Shown here piece after piece: positions 1 to 9,477 of a stretch of DNA of 64,000 nt. Source of the DNA: Rapana venosa (taxonomy: Eukaryota > Mollusca > Gastropoda > Neogastropoda > Muricidae); contig CM054154.1 in assembly GCA_028751875.1 (NCBI GenBank), forward strand, positions 54,932,391 through 54,996,390, in the 5' to 3' direction. The notes under the pieces are model-generated. The model worked only from the letters and a program-made list of their open reading frames with translations, did no database searches and had not been told where the DNA came from. A program made the position numbers and the translations under genes. Position 1 is the stretch's first letter. Every line of letters begins with the position of its first letter.

Positions 1-130
1 TTGGGGGGGGGGGGGTGGGGGGGGGTTTTGGGGGTGTTTTTGGGGTTTTTTTTTTTAGTTTTCTTTGGGGGGGGGGGGGGGGGGGGGTTGTTGGGGGGGG
101 CGCTTTTTAAAAAGGGTTATTTCCCCCTGT
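1..130. other. low-accuracy G/T homopolymer stretch
   Basis: The first 110 bases are almost only long runs of G and T, with no coding or repeat structure. Similar homopolymer inflation occurs at 21607-25590 and beyond 58400, so this looks like a poorly polished contig end and not real sequence. Nothing else can be read here. Confidence 0.6.
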
Positions 131-229
131 TTCTATGTGATCTGATAAATGTTGGGTTATATTAGATGTATCCCCACGGGGGGGGATGGATGTAAAAAAA
201 AACCCTGAGTGCTTTTCTTTTCTCGTAAT

Positions 230-440
230 AAAAGAATTTTTCTTGTCTCTCTCTTCTCTTCTCTTTCTTCTCTCTCTCTTCCTTTCTCTCTCTTCTCTCT
301 TTCTCCTCTCTCTCTTCTTCTTATGGTGTATGGTATTCTTTGCATTCTTTTCGTTGTTTTTCTTGCAATCGTCTTTTCTTTTTTTTTTTTTTTTTTTTTT
401 TTTTTTCTTCTTTTTTTTCATGTTGAGGGCTGGATGAAAA
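230..440. repeat. pyrimidine-rich low-complexity DNA (CT/TTC and poly-T)
   Basis: An imperfect TCT/CT-rich tract runs from about 238 to 320. A run of roughly 27 T follows at about 380-406. Reading frames across it encode only Ser/Leu/Phe or Arg/Glu/Lys runs and are not genes. Confidence 0.85.
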
Positions 441-499
441 AATCTGTGTAACTTATTCTATTCCCCTCTAAAATAAAATTGCGTTTGCGTTGCGTTTGC

Positions 500-501
<2 letters not shown>

Positions 502-556
<55 letters not shown>

Positions 557-571
557 TTTCTCTCTCTCTCT

Positions 572-614
<43 letters not shown>
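502..614. repeat. (CT)n microsatellite
   Basis: A nearly pure CT dinucleotide array about 110 bp long, with a few TTCT interruptions. The RE/SL-repeat reading frames across it are artefacts. Confidence 0.97.
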
Positions 615-619
<5 letters not shown>

Positions 620-744
620 GATGTGTATTTGTCTGTTTGTTGCTGTTGGGTTTGGTTTCCGTTCTTCTGTTTTGATTAGAGTGTATGTGTGTGTGGGTTT
701 TTTTCTTGACGTTTTTGTCTTTTTTTCTCTTTTGTCTTTTTTGG

Positions 745-815
745 GTGAGAGCATGATGTAAAGAAGCCCTGTGCTTATTCATTTACTCTCAATAAACATT
801 TCGAGTTCGAGTTTG
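745..815 (+). mobile_element. possible LINE 3' end with AATAAA
   Basis: The segment has an AATAAA at about 791-796, followed by an imperfect TTCGAG/TTTGAG pentamer-to-hexamer tail. A polyadenylation signal followed by a short simple repeat is how several LINEs in this window end, for example 45820-45846. No coding part is attached, so this may be a severely 5'-truncated copy. Confidence 0.35.
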
Positions 816-867
816 AGTTCTCCTTTCATTGTTTTGCATATAGATTCAATTGTCGTGTTTATAGTTT

Positions 868-1858
868 TTGTCACAGTTCGCATAGTTCTGCGCATAATTC
901 TGTGCATTACTCAGTACTATTTCTCTCTGTGTCTTTCTTGATGCTGGTGTCTTTCTGTGTTCACATTCGCATTTTGTTTACGTACGTGGTGAACTCCAGC
1001 TTAGTGGCATGCACATTCCCTTTTCTCTGCAATTTTGCATGCATGTTAGCTTCTCGTTAAGTTCTTAGTCATGAGTTAGGGTTTGCTTCATCAGCTGAGT
1101 AGCAACGGCTTTAAATAGGAGGAGGTCTTGACTTGAGTGAGGAGGAGGAGATTCAGTCTTTGGGCTGAAGTTCGTTGGTCGCCGTTCCAGCTGGGCTGTT
1201 GGGCGCCGCGTGATGTTGTCTCTATTTGGAGAGCAGGGGGGAGCAGCACTTGGAGTAGTTCAGGCTCCTGTGAACCCGGTCTTCGTTGTTACGTGGTGTC
1301 CGTCCTGTCAACGTCTTCCTTGAGGTGCAGGAGTGTACTGTACTTCCTGGGGTGTTGTGTCTCTTCTTGGAGAGCAGAGGGGAGCAGTCATCTTTGAGTG
1401 GTTCGGGCTCCGGGGGCCAGTCTTCGTTCTTCGTTGTGCTGTCCGTCTTGTCAATGTCTTTCCTGGGGTGCAGGAGTGCACCTTGTTCTTTCTCAGTGAC
1501 AGGTTCCTGTGGGAGCCTCCAGCGGTGGAGTCGTGCCTGGAGAGGGTGCAGCCCGGTGTGCCCTGAAGAGTCGCCGACGGCTTGTCCTTGACCCTCTGCC
1601 CCTTTGTTCCTTGGATCCACCTTTTTCCCCTTTGACCCGTTTACCTTATCCCTGCTGCCCTGTCCACCCGTGACCAGCCTTGAGGAATTCGGCCTGCCCC
1701 GAGCTGTGCCTTGGTGAATGTATGTGGGAACAGATTATGACTGTGAAGGAAGTGGGAGAAGAACATTCATCAACCTGGTTTCTGGACTGTGCAGAAGAAA
1801 GGGGGTATTACAGATAGAGTTTAGTGTATGGTTGGTGATTGAATCTGTGTGTCTGTGA
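868..1858 (+). mobile_element. intronless copy of a dispersed unit (retrocopy or spliced LTR-type element)
   Basis: This stretch aligns along its whole length with the reverse complement of 46431-48063. The exception is that a 635-bp GT...AG segment of the other copy is absent at the 1502/1503 junction. The unit begins TGTCAC(A/G)GTTCGC, has a TATA-like TTTAAATA at about 1110-1118, and contains two tandem about 135-bp units at 1208-1485. Homology ends near 1855. No long conserved protein is evident, and the reading frames are low-complexity shadows. It may be a reverse-transcribed spliced RNA. The TGTCAC start and the internal TATA-like box also fit a long terminal repeat. Which is correct is not settled. 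Confidence 0.6.
1208..1485 (+). repeat. tandem pair of about 135-bp units
   Basis: Unit 1 (about 1208-1345) and unit 2 (about 1355-1485) share the order: TTGGAGAGCAG, GGGGAGCAG, a GTTC(A/G)GGCTCC block, GTCTTCGTT, TGTC(A/C)A.GTCTT and GTGCAGGAGTG. The same pair is present in the copy on the minus strand near 47413-47720, so the duplication predates the copying event. Confidence 0.75.
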
Positions 1859-1955
1859 GATTTTGTTGCGTTTTGTTTTGTTTAATGTCTATTCACTACA
1901 TGGTGATTTAGACACACCCGCATTCATACCAAAGTACCTATCATTACACACCGCA

Positions 1956-1986
<31 letters not shown>

Positions 1987-2032
1987 CCCTCTCTCTCTCT
2001 CCCCTCTCTCTCTCTCTCTCGCCTACACGCAC

Positions 2033-2103
<71 letters not shown>

Positions 2104-2160
2104 ATATATATATATTATAATATTATATATATATTATATATATATATATATATATAAGGG
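1859..2160 (-). mobile_element. LINE-J2 3' end: (AAAC)n tail plus CT, CA and TA arrays
   Basis: On the minus strand this ends ATTAAACAAAACAAAACG, an AAAC-type tail. It is preceded by a unique block (about 1880-1945) and by CT (1956-2019), CA (2034-2062) and TA (2063-2155) arrays. The same block with the same arrays is the 3' end of the RNase H-type LINE inserted at 35429-36925, which identifies it as a 5'-truncated copy of that family's 3' UTR. Confidence 0.65.
2063..2155. repeat. (TA)n microsatellite
   Basis: About 90 bp of TA repeats with occasional TTA interruptions, following a 29-bp CA run. It forms the internal end of the truncated LINE-J2 3' UTR. Confidence 0.95.
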
Positions 2161-2329
2161 GTCAAGTCAGTCAGAGAAGTTCTCTGTTACTGCTACTGGT
2201 ATCCATGTAACCCAGTACAACCTGTCGCATGTGGGGGAGGAAACCCCAATAGAAAAAAAACAAAAACATATGGAGACTTGGAGAGGAGATTGGCACCACC
2301 AAGGAATATCCTAAGCCCACAGACAAGAC

Positions 2330-2914
2330 ATGAGAGACAAAGACAAAGCCAATATGATACCGGATCGGTCGAGGCCCGGGTTACCAACGACCACGCTTTC
2401 CATTGATCATCACCAGGGTGGAAGTGACAAGTCAGCTACTGGAGTTAAAACATTACTTAAGCTCCCTAGAGAACAGATCCCCATTGGTACATGGAACGTC
2501 CGTACACTCACCGTGCGGAAAAATAAAGAACTAGAGTATGAGCTTAGCCGCTATAAAGGGGACATTATTGGACTAGGAGAAGTGAGATGGACAGGATTTG
2601 GTGAGACATTGACTGAAGAAGGCAACAAGATCTGGTACAGTGGTCAAGAGAAACATCACCAAGATGGAGTGGCATTTATTGTCAGAAAAGAAGTAGTGGG
2701 GTGCATTATAACCTGTACACCGGCTTCCAGCAGGATCATCAGCATCCGGGTGTTGGCCAAGCCCAAGAACATTACCATCATACAAATCTATGCACCATCA
2801 TCTGACCATGCAGATGAAGAAGTAGAAGAATTTTACGAAGAACTTGAAGAGACCATTATGAAGATACCCAAGAAAGACATCATCATCATCCAAGGGGATT
2901 TTAATGCCAAATAG
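2330..2914 (+). pseudogene. RTE endonuclease domain (partial ORF)
   Basis: The 194-codon frame carries the exonuclease/endonuclease/phosphatase fold motifs of APE-type LINE endonucleases. These are TWNVRTL (residues about 54-60), LGEVRW (catalytic Glu, about 82-87), IYAPSSDHADEEVEEFY (about 152-168) and GDFNAK at the very end. In the family this domain nicks the target for reverse transcription. A TAG follows the GDFNAK motif immediately. The conserved sequence then resumes downstream (GETNDRGLRLLEFA), so the stop is a disabling mutation and not a natural terminus. The true start is uncertain; the ATG at 2330 is simply the first in frame. Confidence 0.8.
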
Positions 2915-3709
2915 GTCTGACTCTTACATACCAATGGGCCGGAACAGTTGGTCAGTTTGGAACTGGAGGAGACCAACGACAGGGGACTACGTCTGCTGGA
3001 GTTTGCCTGCACCCACAGACTTACCATTGCCAATACCTCTATCCCCACAAGCAGTCAAGGAGGACAAACCTGGCATGCGCAAACGGCAAGATCCATAACC
3101 AAATAGATTTTATCTTAACACCACGGCGCTTCAAATCCAGCATCAACAGAGCCAGAACAAGAACCTACCTGGAGCTGACATAGGCAGTGACCACGACCTT
3201 GTGCTGCTGGTATTCAAAATGAAGCTGAAGAAAAATAAACAGCCTGCAAACCCACGTATCAAATTTGACGTGGACAAACTGAAAGATCCAGATGTTGAGG
3301 AGATCTTCCAAGCTAAGCTTGGCGGACGTTTTGCGGCAATAACCCTCCTGGACAGTGACATCAATAACCTCACCAACAACTTTAATGAGGCAGTCCGAGA
3401 AACAGCAGAGGAGGTACTCGGTCATCAGAGGAATAAACACCAGCCATGGACTACCAATGACATCTTGGACCACTGCAATACAAGAAGAGCACTGAAACCA
3501 ACCAGGTCTTCCAACCCTAAAGAATACCGGGAGGCCAACAATCTCGTGAAGAAGTCAATGTTAAAGGCCAGAGAGAAGTGGATCAGTGATCAATGTGATG
3601 AGATCGAAAAAAGCATGAAAGTGGGCAACAGTAAAAAGGCATACGACACCCTGAAGAAACTCACAAAACCACTTCAAACCAAATCATCAGTCATTGAAGG
3701 TATAAACTG

Positions 3710-3710
<1 letters not shown>
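2915..3710 (+). pseudogene. RTE endonuclease C-terminus and pre-RT linker, broken
   Basis: After the stop at 2914 the reading continues as the endonuclease C-terminal half: GETNDRGLRLL, then IDFIL near 3105-3120, then a GSDHDLV-like site near 3183-3200. It then becomes an intact 169-codon frame (3201-3710) rich in charged helices, with WISDQCDEIE, the usual segment before the RTE reverse transcriptase. Stops and frame changes at about 3100 and 3180 separate the parts. The frame ends where the GT microsatellite begins. Confidence 0.7.
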
Positions 3711-3767
<57 letters not shown>

Positions 3768-3794
3768 TAGTGTGTGTGTGGTGTGTGTGTGTGT

Positions 3795-3863
<69 letters not shown>
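3711..3863. repeat. (GT)n microsatellite
   Basis: A 153-bp GT array with a few GTAGT and GTGGT interruptions. It lies exactly between the truncated RTE and an ORF1 fragment of another LINE, so it marks a junction between two elements. Confidence 0.98.
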
Positions 3864-3864
<1 letters not shown>

Positions 3865-4200
3865 AGTCAACTGAAAGAAACAGTTCTTGAACATGCAGAA
3901 GACATAAAAGAAATGAAAGAAGACAAAGAAACTATGCTGGACAGGATAGAACTGCTTGAAAGAAAACTGGAATCTGCTGAACAGGACACCAGGGCTCTAA
4001 ACCTGATGTTCATTGGTGTTGGTGAGTTGAACCGGGAAGATGAAAATATGACAAGTCAGATGGTTATAGATGTCCTGAACAATCATTTATCTTCTCCCAC
4101 TTGGCAACACGATGACATCTCTAGAGCATTCCGAATTGGAAGGCAACGTTCTCACCATGAAGAACCTCTCTCGATGAAAAAAGCATAAACAAGAATTCTG
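3864..4200 (+). pseudogene. LINE-N ORF1 fragment (coiled coil and RRM-like start)
   Basis: The frame reads a heptad-like coiled coil (LKETVLEHAEDIKEMKEDKE, then LLERKLESAEQDT) and then LNLMFIGVGE, VIDVLNNHL and ISRAFRIGR. The last block corresponds to VEVLNFHSS / IRSAYRIGN in the ORF1 at 40040-42088, so this is a related ORF1. ORF1 proteins of this type bind the element RNA as trimers. The frame is cut off at about 4188, before the basic C-terminal half, and carries no start codon of its own. Confidence 0.65.
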
Positions 4201-4214
4201 GAGAAAAAGACCTT

Positions 4215-6095
4215 CAAACAGCTAAAATACTAACTTTTCAATTCATATAACTTGAAGCTCTCCTTATATTAAAGGAGTCTGAAAATAGAGTATGACTTAA
4301 TGAGGATACAATTTCTTTCATCAATTGAATGTCTTTTAGAATTTGCTGTAAGCTACGAACTGGGAAGGCAGGTAAGATGATTTTTTCATAATTTATCTCT
4401 GCATCGTAAAAGAATGTGATAATTGGTAAGATTTTCTCCACAGATACATGTTGCTTTCTTTGAAAATTTAGTTCTAAAGACATTGAGCTTAAATCTGTAG
4501 ATACGAGATACAACATTTCTATATTCATGTAAATTACGATATTTGATCTTATCAAACGATAATACAGGGTTACATCAACACTCCAGGAATAACTGGTACT
4601 TTGTAGTTTCTTTTAAAGTGTTTTCAACATGCATTTTGTAACATGCTATAGCCCTCATGGATAGATAGAGGAACACTTATGCTGCAAAACCTATCCATAT
4701 GCTCAGCTCCACATTTTGCTATTTCTGTCAACTTTTTTATACATTAAAGCAGGTACCACAGTGCGAGGGTATCCAGCAAAAGGTAACACTAGTACCTCGA
4801 TTCATCAGAAAATGAATTTGATGACTAATCTCAATTATTATGAGATCTTGTCTCACTTTTGAACTGAAGTTTCTCAGGGCAAGTAAGACTGACCTGGAAT
4901 CAACACAGAAAAGCGTTTGAAATATGTCTTTAGGAAAATCTAGAAGATAATATAACGCCATCAAAATAGCAGACAATTCAGCTGTAAAAATAGATCGATT
5001 TTTTCCTATATAAAATGATCTCTCTATTTTCAAAGATGGTATGACAAACGCTGCACCCGCCTCATGTTGTTCAAAACATCTATGAAAAAAAATCTATGTA
5101 GATTTTTAAATGATTCGGATATGTAGTTTGTATATATTCTTTTACTGTTTACTGATTCGTTAAGAATATTTTCATACCTTTTTTCGTTAAAGAGGAATAA
5201 TTTACATCAAAAATAGCTCTCTTATTTCCCATGGGAGACAAGGCGAGGAGTGAATCTTCGATTTAGCTATTTTTGTGGGAAATGTATATGCTTGATCAAA
5301 TAATTGAGAAGTATAGGTTCTAGCTGTGGTAACAGAGTAATAGAATGTGCTCTTTTTGGAAAGTTGATGCCAGACCTTATACTAATTTCGTTGTCCACAT
5401 TGGTTTCTTGTGTTGAACAACGTAAGAGATATTTAGCCATAGCCAGTTGTCGCTATTATTGTGTCTAATCGCAAAATTCCTGTTTCCCTATAGGTACCCA
5501 TGGACGATACATGAAAAGGTACCCCCAGAGCTAATCGGAAAGCCTTGCAATCTAGTCTTGTCATTTTCTGTAATACATACTTTGGAGCACTAAAAAAAAT
5601 GCTTCCTGGCCATACATGAGTCTAGAACTAAAGTTAATGCTAGATGTTTTAAAACAGCTACATCATAATCCCACACTTGTTTACTAAAACCTTTCAGGAG
5701 AATAAGACTTTTCTGAGCCATAGTATTTAAATAGTCAATGTGATAATTCCAACTTAGTGTAGACTAAAATGTACTCCTAAAACCTTCACCAAAGTTTTAT
5801 ATTCCAAACATTTCCATCTATTTGGAAAACATGTAGAACTGGTGGGTTAGCGCCATTATTGAAAAGTTCGAGATTAGTCTTTTCAGGAGACAGTGAAAGA
5901 ACATTCTCAAAAATAAAGTCATTAAGTTTGTTTAGCTCAAGCTGATACATATTTTCTTATAGTTGATGTTTTGTTTTTCATTGTAACATTCATCCACATA
6001 CAAATGTCATCAGTAGGAGTGGATGGCTTATGGAGAGGGATGAGGAAGTATAAAGAAGAATATTTAAAAAATGTGGGAAAATGAACCCCGTGAAT
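4215..6095 (-). mobile_element. LINE-J, 3' half (RT end, RNase H, C-terminus)
   Basis: Read on the minus strand it carries DDICMWMNVT near 6000 (reverse transcriptase catalytic block), a thumb/connection region with LDCKAFRLALGVP near 5510-5560, an RNase H domain and a C-terminal tail. The same order occurs at 56280-57844. The reading frame shifts more than once. The missing upstream RT part is probably the small fragment at 6767-6876. Confidence 0.7.
4737..5110 (-). pseudogene. LINE-J RNase H domain, degraded
   Basis: Recognisable pieces are GAAFVIPSLK, SIFTAELSAILMAL (catalytic Glu helix), FCVDSRSVLLAL (catalytic Asp strand) and CWIPSHCG (WxPSHxG signature). The first strand, which should carry an Asp in a YTDGS motif, reads IYIDFF followed by a frame break, so the first catalytic residue is lost. 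RNase H removes the RNA strand after first-strand synthesis in LINE clades that carry it. Confidence 0.7.
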
Positions 6096-6099
6096 AATT

Positions 6100-6766
6100 G
6101 TTGGAAACGTAAAAGTAGAATAGGAATTTTCCAACTTTGGCCTGCATACATCTTTCTGAGAGAAAGCTTTAAAAATGTTCATATTACCAGTAAACCAATA
6201 GTTTTTAGTTTATTAGTAATGTTTATGCAAGACTGTTATATGTTTCTTTATAACAAAATAACCCATCTGGAGAGATACAAATAATTTATTATCTCCCAAA
6301 TCAGACTTTTTGCGCTCCCCTTTTATTCCCTTTTCTGTTGTGTGAAACATGGCCTGATGCAGATTTGGGAGAAGGTACGTAGAGATGAGATCTTTTGGAG
6401 CCCCTTTGGGATCTTACAAAGACCCTAAGCAAAGAAAGGTGATAACAGAAACAGCAAAACCATTGGACTAGAGAACCTTTACGTCGTGAAAAGGAACTTA
6501 AAAAGGTATGGGCATGTCACAAGATCCAAAGGACTTGCAAAGACAGTTTTACAAGGCACTGTCCAAGGAGGAAGAAGTAGAGGCAGACCAAGGAAGAGCT
6601 GGGAGGATAACATCAGCGAATGGACAGGCCTAGAACTCAACAAAACCCTGAGAAAGGCAAAACAGAGAGAGGAATGGAGGGAACTGGTTGTTGAGTCTTT
6701 GAGGGTGCCCCCACGGTCGTCAGACTACAGGACAGATAGATAGATAGATCGATATCAAAAAATGTG
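6100..6766 (+). mobile_element. RTE-like LINE 3' fragment with (GATA)n tail
   Basis: A divergent match to the RTE 3' end at 53239-53767 begins around 6100-6240 and becomes clear from CATCTGGAGAGAT at about 6267. It ends with four AGAT repeats (6737-6752). The copy lies between two pieces of a minus-strand LINE-J (4215-6095 and 6767-6876), as if it had inserted into it. I could not find a convincing target-site duplication. Confidence 0.7.
6486..6743 (+). pseudogene. RTE ORF2 C-terminal end
   Basis: The 85-codon frame contains YGHVTRSKGL, GGRSRGRPRKSWEDNI and [12 protein letters not shown], the basic C-terminal signature shared with 32399-32593 and 53225-53767. It ends at SSDYRTDR just before the GATA tail. 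This is the C-terminal tail of the RTE polyprotein. Upstream codons are frame-shifted. Confidence 0.85.
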
Positions 6767-6876
6767 GAAGCACATTTTTCCTACTAGCAAATCGGTGTTT
6801 AATTTGCGTACTGAGTTTAATCAGATCATCTGCTGTGCATCTACCTTTTTCGAAAACCTGCCTGGCTAATGGGGAT
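6767..6876 (-). pseudogene. LINE-J reverse transcriptase fragment
   Basis: On the minus strand this reads ISQAGFRKR and then, in another frame, CTADDLIKLSTQIKHRF and RKNVLPHF. It matches INRAGFQKGRSAIDNLVKLT and RRKN at about 55940-56040 in the longer LINE-J copy. It is only about 35 codons and is frame-shifted. Confidence 0.6.
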
Positions 6877-7267
6877 TAAAATATGTCCTGATCTGTGTGT
6901 TGCTTCGTTTACCAGCTGAGAAAGAGAGTGGTTCGACAAAGACAGAGACAAACGTTTGACATCAGAAGAAGACTGGTTATCAAAATGGAAGTTAAAGTCA
7001 CCAAGAATGATGAGCTTTCTGGGAGAGAGCGCTGAATCTTGTAAAAACAAACAAATCGAAGCTTTTGCGCTCAAATCATTTACACGCATGCAACTCTCCT
7101 TAAACATAATGAACAACATATTTCAAATCCATGCCCACATACACACACACACATACTCGCGAACACACTTAGGAGGTGAAGGATGCTGTTGAAAATTAGG
7201 TAATAAGGTATCCAATGAAGGCTTTTGGTGAAGTAAAAGAGGGAGGTCATTCCAGGTGGGTGGACTA
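6877..7267 (-). mobile_element. L2-like LINE fragment: C-terminus and 3' UTR fused to endonuclease piece
   Basis: Reading the minus strand from 7267, the end of the L2 ORF2 (TWNDLPLLLHQ) is followed by the L2 3' UTR with its CA/TG block and TTAAGGAGAGTTGCATGC. At about 7030, inside the final CAGCGCT motif, the sequence switches to the L2 endonuclease (LIILGDFNFHFDNQS, then LVNEATHRSGHI) in the same orientation. The junction shows a CAGC-level microhomology. It is a chimera, not an intact element. Confidence 0.75.
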
Positions 7268-8355
7268 TGAATGAAAAATGAAAAAAATTTATTGCTATTT
7301 AACACTCAAGCCATATAGGGCTGCGGCGCGGTAACAAACAATATCGAACGTGACGCGATTACAATGACATGGAAACCATGGCAGTAATGGTATGTACATC
7401 AAGATTTGATACATTATTGTCTGTGTCTCAGTTTTCAAAACAGTCTTTCCTTTTCCAGTCTGCAGCCAGCGAAGTCAGCCCATGTAAAACTGGATCAGGT
7501 CCAGAAGAAGATGTAATTCCCGTTCAGCACGTGCCACTGTCTTGCGTGTTGTGTGTTGGACACTGCCTCCCTTTCGAAGTTGGAAGCCTGACACGTTCTT
7601 CTGGCAACATGGTTCTGTCTTCTTGCTTGATGTACCAGAACACACACTAGATTCCCCCAGTGTCTCCTTTACAAGAATTTCTAGGGCGATGTCATCCGAT
7701 TTACACATGAGAATAGTATGATTGCCTGAATCTTGAACTACAACCTTTTGAAACTGTGTTTTTCTTTTGCTGTCTCGTAATCGATGCTGCACACGTTTGT
7801 CTGTCAAAAGTGGACACATACTTTCACAATCCCCAGTATGAAAACCCTCAACTGTGCAGTCAACTGTCTGTTCTTCGTCCACATCAGACAACTGGAGACA
7901 CAACGATCTTGCTGTCTGTTGCTGGTTCACACGGCAGATCAAGTGAATCTGGTGTGGCTGAGGCATTCACTGCACTGTCAACACACAGCTCTGTGTACAT
8001 GCTGGTTTGTTTTGATTCTGTCTCCACACTGTCACGATGCAGGGAGTCACTGTCAGACAACACAGGCTCTTCCAAAACACACTCCTTGTCACACTGACAA
8101 CTTGCCTGCCTTTCTTGATGTAGTCTGGATCTTTGGAGGTCGCAACGGATTTGGCAAGGCGGCTTTTTGCGAAAATACTGAGTTAGTTGAGCACCAGGTC
8201 TGCCATGGATAGGACGTTGTCGATCAGCACGGTGTTTAAGGTTGTTACTACAGTTGCTGGAAGGCCAGTAACTGACATTTTGAAGCTTAAATGCAAAAAT
8301 GTGCAGCACCTTACTAACAGCACGCCCTTTCAGTTCTCATGGGGTCACGCCCCAT
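7268..8355 (-). mobile_element. unrecognised 1,088-bp retroposon
   Basis: The segment splits an L2 fragment between 7267 and 8356. It is flanked by a 13-bp duplication with one mismatch (7255-7267 and 8356-8368). On the minus strand it starts next to a hairpin (CATGGGG, 5-nt loop, CCCCATG, 8338-8356) and ends with AATAAA (7293-7288) followed by a T-rich tail containing TCATTTTTCATTCA. It contains two overlapping frames of 140-160 codons that resemble nothing I recognise. It could be a retrocopy of a host transcript or a non-autonomous LINE or SINE. Confidence 0.7.
7475..8309 (-). pseudogene. unrecognised reading frames inside the retroposon
   Basis: Two minus-strand frames overlap at 7884-7966: one spans 8309-7884 (141 codons), the other 7966-7475 (163 codons). 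A single frame change would join them. The first includes CQCDKECVLEEPVLSDSDSL. The second has ALEILVKETLGESS and a cysteine-containing end (EPCCQKNVSG). No domain, signal peptide or membrane segment is evident. They may be a decayed protein or chance frames. Confidence 0.3.
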
Positions 8356-8620
8356 GGTGGATGGACTAGAAATAGAGAAAGAGCCGATGGCTAACAGTGG
8401 TTTGTTTGAATCTGGGTGTTTGAAAGCACAAAGTATCTGCGGCTGAACAAAGGGAACGGGATGGAGTATACAGGTGAAAACAGTTACAGAGATAGGAGGC
8501 TGCACATTTATGGAGACATTTGAAACAGAGGGTATTGATCTTATACTTCAGTCTTTGTGAGACAGGCAGCCAGTGAAGAGATGAAGAAGAGGAGTGATGT
8601 GTTCAGATTTTTTCTTTCTT
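8356..8620 (-). mobile_element. L2-like LINE ORF2 C-terminal fragment
   Basis: On the minus strand this gives the L2 C-terminal blocks: a CLHLYTPSR-equivalent region, ADTLCFKHPDSNKPLLAIG and FSISSPST. It continues in frame order at 7267 once the 1,088-bp insertion is removed (PST then TWNDLP). The 5' side is truncated at about 8620, next to another LINE tail. Confidence 0.75.
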
Positions 8621-8835
8621 AGTCAAGACAAGTCAAGTCAAGTCAAACTTTCATTTCCAGATGGTACATTGAATAAGCAATGCATATGCTTTTTTTCATC
8701 AAGCCATCTATATAAGAAAAATTTCTTAATGGTTATACTGAAATACTACATTATTGCATCCTTTACATTGAATTAAACCAGTAAAAAAAAGGAAAATCGA
8801 TAAGGTAATACATTGAAAATACAAACTACCATATA
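8621..8835 (-). mobile_element. LINE 3' end with (TCAAG/CTTGA)n tail
   Basis: A short pentamer array (AAGTCAAGTCAAGTCAA, 8628-8645) is followed by CAGATGGTACATTGAA. That sequence recurs at 26352-26370, at the 3' end of the minus-strand LINE-M. This is therefore read as a 5'-truncated minus-strand copy of that 3' UTR. No coding sequence is included. Confidence 0.5.
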
Positions 8836-9195
8836 TAGGGAGAGTGATCTGCCTTTGTGCCTGTCGGCAGCACTGTGTGTAGCTCTGTGTTTGAATGCTG
8901 GATGTGTGTGTTTTTTCTGGTTCCTTTCCATAAATTTTTACATCTTCTTGTTCGTGTTTTCACGCTGAGTTATTTGGTCAGAACATTTTTCTTTGTTATT
9001 ATCTACTTTTTGAGATATTTCGATGTATAATTTTCATCTTTGTTTGAATTGTTCAAAATTTCGATTCGACTTATGAATTTGTTTACCTGACTGTGCTGGT
9101 CTTCGTGACCCATTTAAATCTGACCCTACTGCCTTTCAACAAATTGCACGTGATTCACGAACTGACAGAACGAACCCCCATCAATCAAGTCTAGT

Positions 9196-9477
9196 GTGTG
9201 TTGTTCTGCTACCATGGCAGTGAGAGCCGCGGACATTAGAGCTATGCTCGCACCTGAGAATTGTCAAAAACAGTACAGGCTTGCTCCTGATATTAAGCAG
9301 CGAATAACACACTTAGGCATTCATTGCCGCAAAACCACACGGGGAACATGGGCAGGCCGACGTCATCGCCAGTGGTGGGCTTCCCTCTCCTGTCTCCCCC
9401 TCACCTCTGACATCACTTCTGTCACCCCTGACAAGCTTCTTCCCCATGCTGCGTCCACCCGCCCCTTCAGCTTTTGA
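9196..9477 (+). pseudogene. L2 ORF2 basic leader peptide
   Basis: The frame begins around the conserved ATMAVRA(A/P)DIRAML block shared with the minus-strand copy (20447-20217). It contains RGTWAGRRHRQWW, the arginine-rich motif found just before the endonuclease in L2/CR1 proteins and probably involved in nucleic-acid contact. It overlaps the next frame at 9446-9477 in a different phase, so a frameshift separates the leader from the endonuclease in this copy. Confidence 0.6.

Larger units (their letters stand above)
2161..3710 (+). mobile_element. RTE-like LINE, 5' half (RTE-3)
   Basis: The 5' leader matches the 5' leader of the minus-strand RTE at 36930-37680: GCTACT..., CCATGTAA, ACCTGT, GTGG.GGAG. 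An AP endonuclease and the start of the linker before the reverse transcriptase follow. The copy stops abruptly at a 153-bp GT array, so the RT and 3' end are missing. At least one in-frame stop (2912-2914) and a frame change at about 3060-3200 make it non-functional. Confidence 0.8.

Noticed and set aside
107..754. Reading frames of Lys/Arg/Glu or Ser/Leu runs
   Set aside because: They are translations of CT/GA microsatellites and poly-T.
1137..1591. Trp/Ser/Gly-rich frames as a host protein
   Set aside because: The frames are not conserved between the two copies of the unit beyond nucleotide identity, and they shift phase between the tandem units.
3691..4188. A 158-codon frame starting with a Cys-Val repeat
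   Set aside because: Its first third is the GT microsatellite; only the part after 3864 is a real ORF1 fragment.
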